Source of the DNA: an uncultured Actinomyces sp.
Lineage (GTDB): Bacteria; Actinomycetota; Actinomycetes; Actinomycetales; Actinomycetaceae
Assembly: GCA_937926415.1 (NCBI GenBank)
Contig: CALBAF010000481.1
Span: forward strand, 1 to 9,202
Reading direction: 5' to 3'
DNA length: 9,202 bases
Positions 6,891 to 9,202 of the stretch are shown piece after piece. How positions within the stretch are numbered: position 1 is the stretch's first letter; every line of letters starts with the position of its first letter. Made by a program: the position numbers and the translations under genes. The notes beneath the pieces were generated by a model. That model was not told the origin of the DNA. It saw only the letters and a list, made by a program, of their open reading frames with translations, and did not search any database.

Positions 6891-8729
6891 TTAAGCCGTC
6901 CACAAGTCAACGCCGTGGGAGCGGCATTCCTGAACCAGGTTCGTCTTGAGCACATCATCACCCTGGAAAGCGTCTTCCAGCACCACCAGGCGACCCGGTT
7001 CAAGGGCGACCAGGGCGCGCAACTGCTCCAGGGTGGGCTTGACGTGCTCGTTCAGGTAAGCGACCAGCAGGCCATCAGCCACGCTGAACACCTCCAGTCC
7101 GGCCACATCTACACGCTCAACCTGCTCGGTCAGCGAGAAACCAAGCTTGAGCAGCACCTCGGTCAGTAGCGCTTCTGGGCGGGCATCATCATCCACGGAC
7201 TCACCCATCCCAGCGAACAAACTGGCCAACTCATCCTCAGACAGTGAGGAGTCCGCACGCCACTTCGCGAAGTTGGTGTCAACAAGCTTGTAAGCGCGGA
7301 AGCCGACATCGAGGCTCTCAGAACGCCCATCAAGCTTGGCAGACTCCTCCTCCAGAATCTTCGCCCCAGCACGGCGGATACGCTCACGCGTAATCTCCGC
7401 GATATTCTCGTAGCCGGCCTTGCGGGCCTCAGAGTTCTCATCGGTCGGCTCCGGCAACTGCACCGAAATACACCGACGATTCCCACCATCCTCAGCATTC
7501 AACGCCATCACAGCATGAGCAGTCGTACCCGAACCAGCAAAAAAGTCAAGAATTATGTCGGCGTTTGATGAGCTTCTCATTGTCGCGCCTCGAATAAATG
7601 ATTTCACCAAGGAGACGGGCTTGGGGAAATCAAAAGAAGCGCTCATATCAGAGCCAAGTTGAGCCAGATCATGGACGCCATCTTTATTGAGATGCTTAAT
7701 CACGGAATAGAATTTGGAGCCGTCTTCGCTGACTTTTCGGTAGCGTCCAACGATGTGGCCTTTAGCCTTCTTCTTCAACACATATTTTCCGGTTGCAAGT
7801 CCTTCGTCTATTTCAGCCAATTTCTTCGCGCCATGGTATTTCTCTATCTCCTCATATAGACAGGTACCGTACTTACCGAATTCTTTACGAAGCCAGTCTT
7901 CTTCGATCCAGTATTCCTCCCCATCGATTACTGCGCGCGAGCCTCGGATATCCTTGGGTCGCAGAAGGGGCTGAAACGTCCCAATATTTCTTGCAAAAAC
8001 GAGTGCATAATCGTGTCCTCGGATTAAATGTTTTGCCAGGCCGCCGCCCTCCGCCCTAATAACGGCGAGGGTGCCGACGTAGTTAGCTTCGCCAAACGTT
8101 TCCGACAGAACCGCCCTTGCGTGATCAATTTCCTCGTCGCCGATCGAGACGACGAGACAACCGTCATTGGTCAGTAGATTTCGAGCGAGCTTGAGGCGTG
8201 GATACATCATGTTGAGCCAGTTGGAGTGGAAACGTCCGTCTGACTCAGTGTTGGTGGAGAGCTTACCTGTGCCATCCCGCTGTCCCGTCCGTTCGAGGTA
8301 GGTTCCGATCGGGTCTGCGTAGTCATCGCTGTACACGAAATCGTTACCCGTGTTGTATGGCGGGTCGATGTAGATCATTTTGATCTTGCCATAGTAGTGC
8401 TTCTGCAGCACTTTCAACACTTCGAGGTTGTCGCCTTCGATGACGACATTGCCTGTGGCGTCCCAGTTCAGAGAGTTCTCCCGGTCAGGTGCAAGCGTGG
8501 CCGTGGTGGGTGTTTGAGCGGCACGAATCGCCTGGGTCTTACCGGGCCAGAAAAGGCCGAAGCGCTCGGTGCCGGTTTCGGCGTCATCGCCGAGTACAGC
8601 CTGGAGCGCGGCGACATCGATCTTACCGTCAGCAACGACCTCGGGTAGGAGGTCTGCAAGCTTACGTGCGACGTCGGTGTGAAGGTTCGGTGTTGTGGGC
8701 GGAACCTGCTGGATGTCTTCTTCGTTCAT
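6891..8729 (-). CDS. mod: Type III DNA methyltransferase, Mod subunit (beta class, probably N6-adenine)
   Basis: Mod recognises a short asymmetric DNA site and transfers a methyl group from S-adenosylmethionine; it also gives Res its specificity. Motif order is that of the beta class. Catalytic DPPY is at 122-125 within MIYIDPPYNTGNDF, and HSNWLNMMYPRL at 168-179. The target-recognition region comes next (about 214-365), then FPKPVSLVKSFIR (368-380) and the AdoMet-binding DFFAGSGTT (395-403). DPPY fits adenine-N6 methylation, as known for type III Mods. The N-terminal block FGLFWPGKTQAIRAAQTP (57-74) and the C-terminal VLKTNLVQECRSHGVDL (593-609) are also typical of Mod proteins. At 612 residues it is full length. 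The start is ATG at 8727-8729, with CGGAG nine bases upstream; GAGG immediately before the ATG is too close to serve well. No simple-sequence repeat suggests phase variation. It is the first secure gene of the operon. Confidence 0.95.
   Translation of the reverse strand: MNEEDIQQVPPTTPNLHTDVARKLADLLPEVVADGKIDVAALQAVLGDDAETGTERFGLFWPGKTQAIRAAQTPTTATLAPDRENSLNWDATGNVVIEGDNLEVLKVLQKHYYGKIKMIYIDPPYNTGNDFVYSDDYADPIGTYLERTGQRDGTGKLSTNTESDGRFHSNWLNMMYPRLKLARNLLTNDGCLVVSIGDEEIDHARAVLSETFGEANYVGTLAVIRAEGGGLAKHLIRGHDYALVFARNIGTFQPLLRPKDIRGSRAVIDGEEYWIEEDWLRKEFGKYGTCLYEEIEKYHGAKKLAEIDEGLATGKYVLKKKAKGHIVGRYRKVSEDGSKFYSVIKHLNKDGVHDLAQLGSDMSASFDFPKPVSLVKSFIRGATMRSSSNADIILDFFAGSGTTAHAVMALNAEDGGNRRCISVQLPEPTDENSEARKAGYENIAEITRERIRRAGAKILEEESAKLDGRSESLDVGFRAYKLVDTNFAKWRADSSLSEDELASLFAGMGESVDDDARPEALLTEVLLKLGFSLTEQVERVDVAGLEVFSVADGLLVAYLNEHVKPTLEQLRALVALEPGRLVVLEDAFQGDDVLKTNLVQECRSHGVDLWTA
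7560..8090 (-). other. AT-richer target-recognition segment of mod
   Basis: These bases encode roughly residues 214-390 of Mod, between the catalytic motifs and the AdoMet-binding motif, where the target-recognition domain of a beta-class enzyme lies. Hand counts of 60-base blocks in 7561-8040 give about 40-50 percent GC (24 to 30 of 60). A block in the 3' part of mod (7021-7080) gives 37 of 60. Codons here also use more A/T at third positions. This fits a recognition domain exchanged by recombination; the boundaries are approximate. Confidence 0.5.
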
Positions 8730-8799
8730 TCCTCTGTACTCCGGTGTTTGTTGGGATTGGGGTGAAACGTTGAGGTCGGCCTATCTGTCATCCATCTTG

Positions 8800-9102
8800 T
8801 CAGGTAGGGCCTCCTTGGGCAGTCATCACCTCGAAGTGTTGAATCTGTACCCTGGCTTCAAAAATCGTCCTGAATGCCTCGCGGCATTGAGTTTCATTAT
8901 TCGCACTACTAGCATACACGTCATCGAAAGACGAAGCCCCAAGGTGGGCATCCAGGCGTGCGAGTAGTGCTTGGGCATGATGGAACGCTGTTGCATCTTC
9001 GCTGCCGTCGGGCAATTGAGTTATAAAGCGATCCTGGTTGACTTCCAAGACTTGGCTGCTCAGGCTGTGTGCTGTGTGGCCGGTGATAGCGATTCCCGGC
9101 AT
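8800..9102 (-). CDS. Weak candidate small ORF (100 residues), unknown function
   Basis: An open frame on the minus strand from ATG 9102 would encode about 100 residues, soluble and mildly acidic, with no signal peptide, membrane segment or domain that I recognise. The middle (residues about 38-80) could be helical. Evidence against a real gene: CGGGG lies immediately before the ATG, so there is no properly spaced ribosome binding site. The frame also stays open upstream through the terminator and tRNA, as chance frames do in GC-rich DNA. The first codons lie in the inverted copy of the tRNA-Gly 3' end, and a good promoter-like pair falls inside the frame. It could be a remnant, a chance frame or a small regulator of the operon. 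It ends 70 bases before mod. Confidence 0.22.
   Translation of the reverse strand: MPGIAITGHTAHSLSSQVLEVNQDRFITQLPDGSEDATAFHHAQALLARLDAHLGASSFDDVYASSANNETQCREAFRTIFEARVQIQHFEVMTAQGGPT
8896..8924 (-). promoter_or_regulatory. Candidate promoter B for the mod-res-SNF2 operon
   Basis: On the minus strand, ATGACG (8924-8919, four of six matches to TTGACA) and AATAAT (8901-8896, five of six matches to TATAAT) are 17 bases apart. Transcription would start near 8889 and give a leader of about 160 bases before mod. It competes with candidate A further upstream; both could be used. Confidence 0.3.
9020..9048 (-). promoter_or_regulatory. Candidate promoter A for the mod-res-SNF2 operon
   Basis: On the minus strand, TTGGAA (9048-9043, four of six matches to TTGACA) and TATAAC (9025-9020, five of six matches to TATAAT) are exactly 17 bases apart. 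This is the best sigma-70-type match upstream of mod. The predicted start, near 9013, lies about 100 bases beyond the tRNA-Gly terminator and leaves a leader of about 285 bases. It sits inside the weak small ORF, which argues against that ORF being translated from its 5' end. Confidence 0.4.
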
Positions 9103-9167
9103 CCCCGAGCACAAAAAATCCCCCCGACAACGTCGGAGGGATTTGTGCGAGGGGATGACGGGAATCG
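9090..9167. repeat. Long near-perfect inverted repeat centred on the tRNA-Gly terminator
   Basis: The arms 9090-9128 and 9132-9167 surround a three-base centre. The inner part is the terminator stem: 13 aligned positions, with one position giving C-A on the plus strand and G-U in the minus-strand RNA. Outside it, after a three-base bulge (9113-9115), 20 of 23 further positions pair: GCAC, CATCCCC and CGATTCCCG, each matched by its complement. The right arm includes the 3' half of the tRNA-Gly T arm, the 3' acceptor strand and the discriminator. The left arm is therefore an inverted, slightly diverged copy of the tRNA end. Confidence 0.85.
9113..9144 (-). terminator. Intrinsic terminator of tRNA-Gly
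   Basis: In the minus-strand RNA, AAATCCCTCCGAC pairs with GTCGGGGGGATTT around a GTT loop: thirteen pairs, one of them G-U. The hairpin merges into a run of six U (9118-9113). The hairpin begins five bases after the tRNA discriminator. In the plus direction the stem has a mismatch and no following T-run, so it acts on the minus strand. It should insulate the restriction operon from tRNA transcription. Confidence 0.92.
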
Positions 9168-9202
9168 AACCCGCGTAATCAGTTTGGAAGACTGAGGCTT
9201 TA
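9150..9202 (-). tRNA. tRNA-Gly, anticodon TCC (5' part outside the window)
   Basis: The visible minus strand runs from the end of the D arm to the discriminator. The anticodon arm is TCAGT/ACTGA around the loop CTTCCAA, giving anticodon TCC (reads GGA glycine codons). The T arm is GCGGG-TTCGATT-CCCGT. The 3' acceptor strand is CATCCCC (9157-9151), followed by discriminator U at 9150, the base usual for bacterial tRNA-Gly. CCA is not encoded; CGC follows. The 5' acceptor strand, expected to be GGGGATG, lies beyond the right edge. Confidence 0.95.

Larger units (their letters stand above)
8730..9111. other. Leader region between the tRNA-Gly terminator and mod
   Basis: About 380 bases lie between the terminator and the mod start. 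They contain no gene I recognise. They hold two promoter-like box pairs on the minus strand, one weak small ORF (8800-9102), a Shine-Dalgarno-like AAGGAGG (8816-8810) that precedes only a four-codon ORF at 14 bases, and the distal arm of the inverted repeat around the terminator. The promoter of the restriction operon should be here, because the tRNA-Gly transcript is expected to stop at the terminator. Confidence 0.5.

Noticed and set aside
639..7859. A 14-base sequence, ATCTCCTCATATAG, occurs both in the tig leader (639-652) and inside mod (7846-7859).
   Set aside because: A repeat of this length has a rough chance expectation of 0.2-0.3 in a window this size, and one copy contains the tig ribosome binding site while the other is ordinary coding sequence.
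660..8530. A 13-base match, GCGGCACGAATCG, between the tig leader (660-672) and mod (8518-8530).
   Set aside because: Short, one copy is coding, and there is no symmetry or flanking similarity to suggest attachment sites.
1033..8729. A DISARM system, suggested by a SNF2 helicase beside a DNA methyltransferase.
   Set aside because: No drmA, drmB or phospholipase-like drmC gene is present, the methyltransferase is a type III Mod, and the middle gene is a clear Res subunit with its own nuclease.
6891..8729. Phase-variable mod, as in several host-adapted bacteria.
   Set aside because: I saw no homopolymer tract or short tandem repeat in or just before the gene, and the frame is intact.
814..9149. 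Mobile element genes or a CRISPR array in the insert.
   Set aside because: No integrase, transposase, terminal direct repeats or regularly spaced repeats were seen between the two tRNA genes.

Overview
The window looks like chromosomal DNA from a fairly GC-rich actinobacterium. The incomplete trigger factor gene at the left edge reads like those of Micrococcaceae (the Arthrobacter/Rothia group). That placement comes from remembered sequence similarity and codon preference, not from a search. Every convincing gene lies on the minus strand, so transcription runs from the right edge to the left.

The two ends carry housekeeping genes. At the right edge (9150-9202) is the 3' part of a tRNA-Gly with anticodon TCC, followed by a strong intrinsic terminator. 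At the left is a complete tRNA-Pro with anticodon TGG (739-813), then the start of tig (1-631). From memory, tRNA-Gly, tRNA-Pro and tig are close neighbours in many actinobacteria. The roughly 8 kb between the two tRNA genes therefore reads as an insert that split an old housekeeping cluster.

The insert holds one tight operon. First is mod (8729-6891), a beta-class type III DNA methyltransferase. Six bases later comes res (6884-3906), a type III restriction helicase-nuclease with intact ATPase motifs and an intact PD-(D/E)xK site. Two to five bases after that, depending on the start codon, is a 955-residue SNF2/RapA-like ATPase (3900-1033). Mod would mark a short asymmetric site and join Res to cut unmodified invading DNA. 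The SNF2 protein is not part of a textbook type III system; its fixed place in the operon suggests an added DNA- or protein-remodelling role. I therefore describe the locus as a three-gene, type III-like restriction system with a SNF2 accessory.

The most unusual features are local. (1) The tRNA-Gly terminator is the core of a much longer, near-perfect inverted repeat (9090-9128 against 9132-9167) whose distal arm is an inverted copy of the tRNA-Gly 3' end. (2) The target-recognition part of mod is clearly AT-richer than the rest of the operon, as expected if specificity was acquired by recombination. (3) About 380 bases between the terminator and mod contain two promoter-like pairs and one weak small ORF, but no secure gene.
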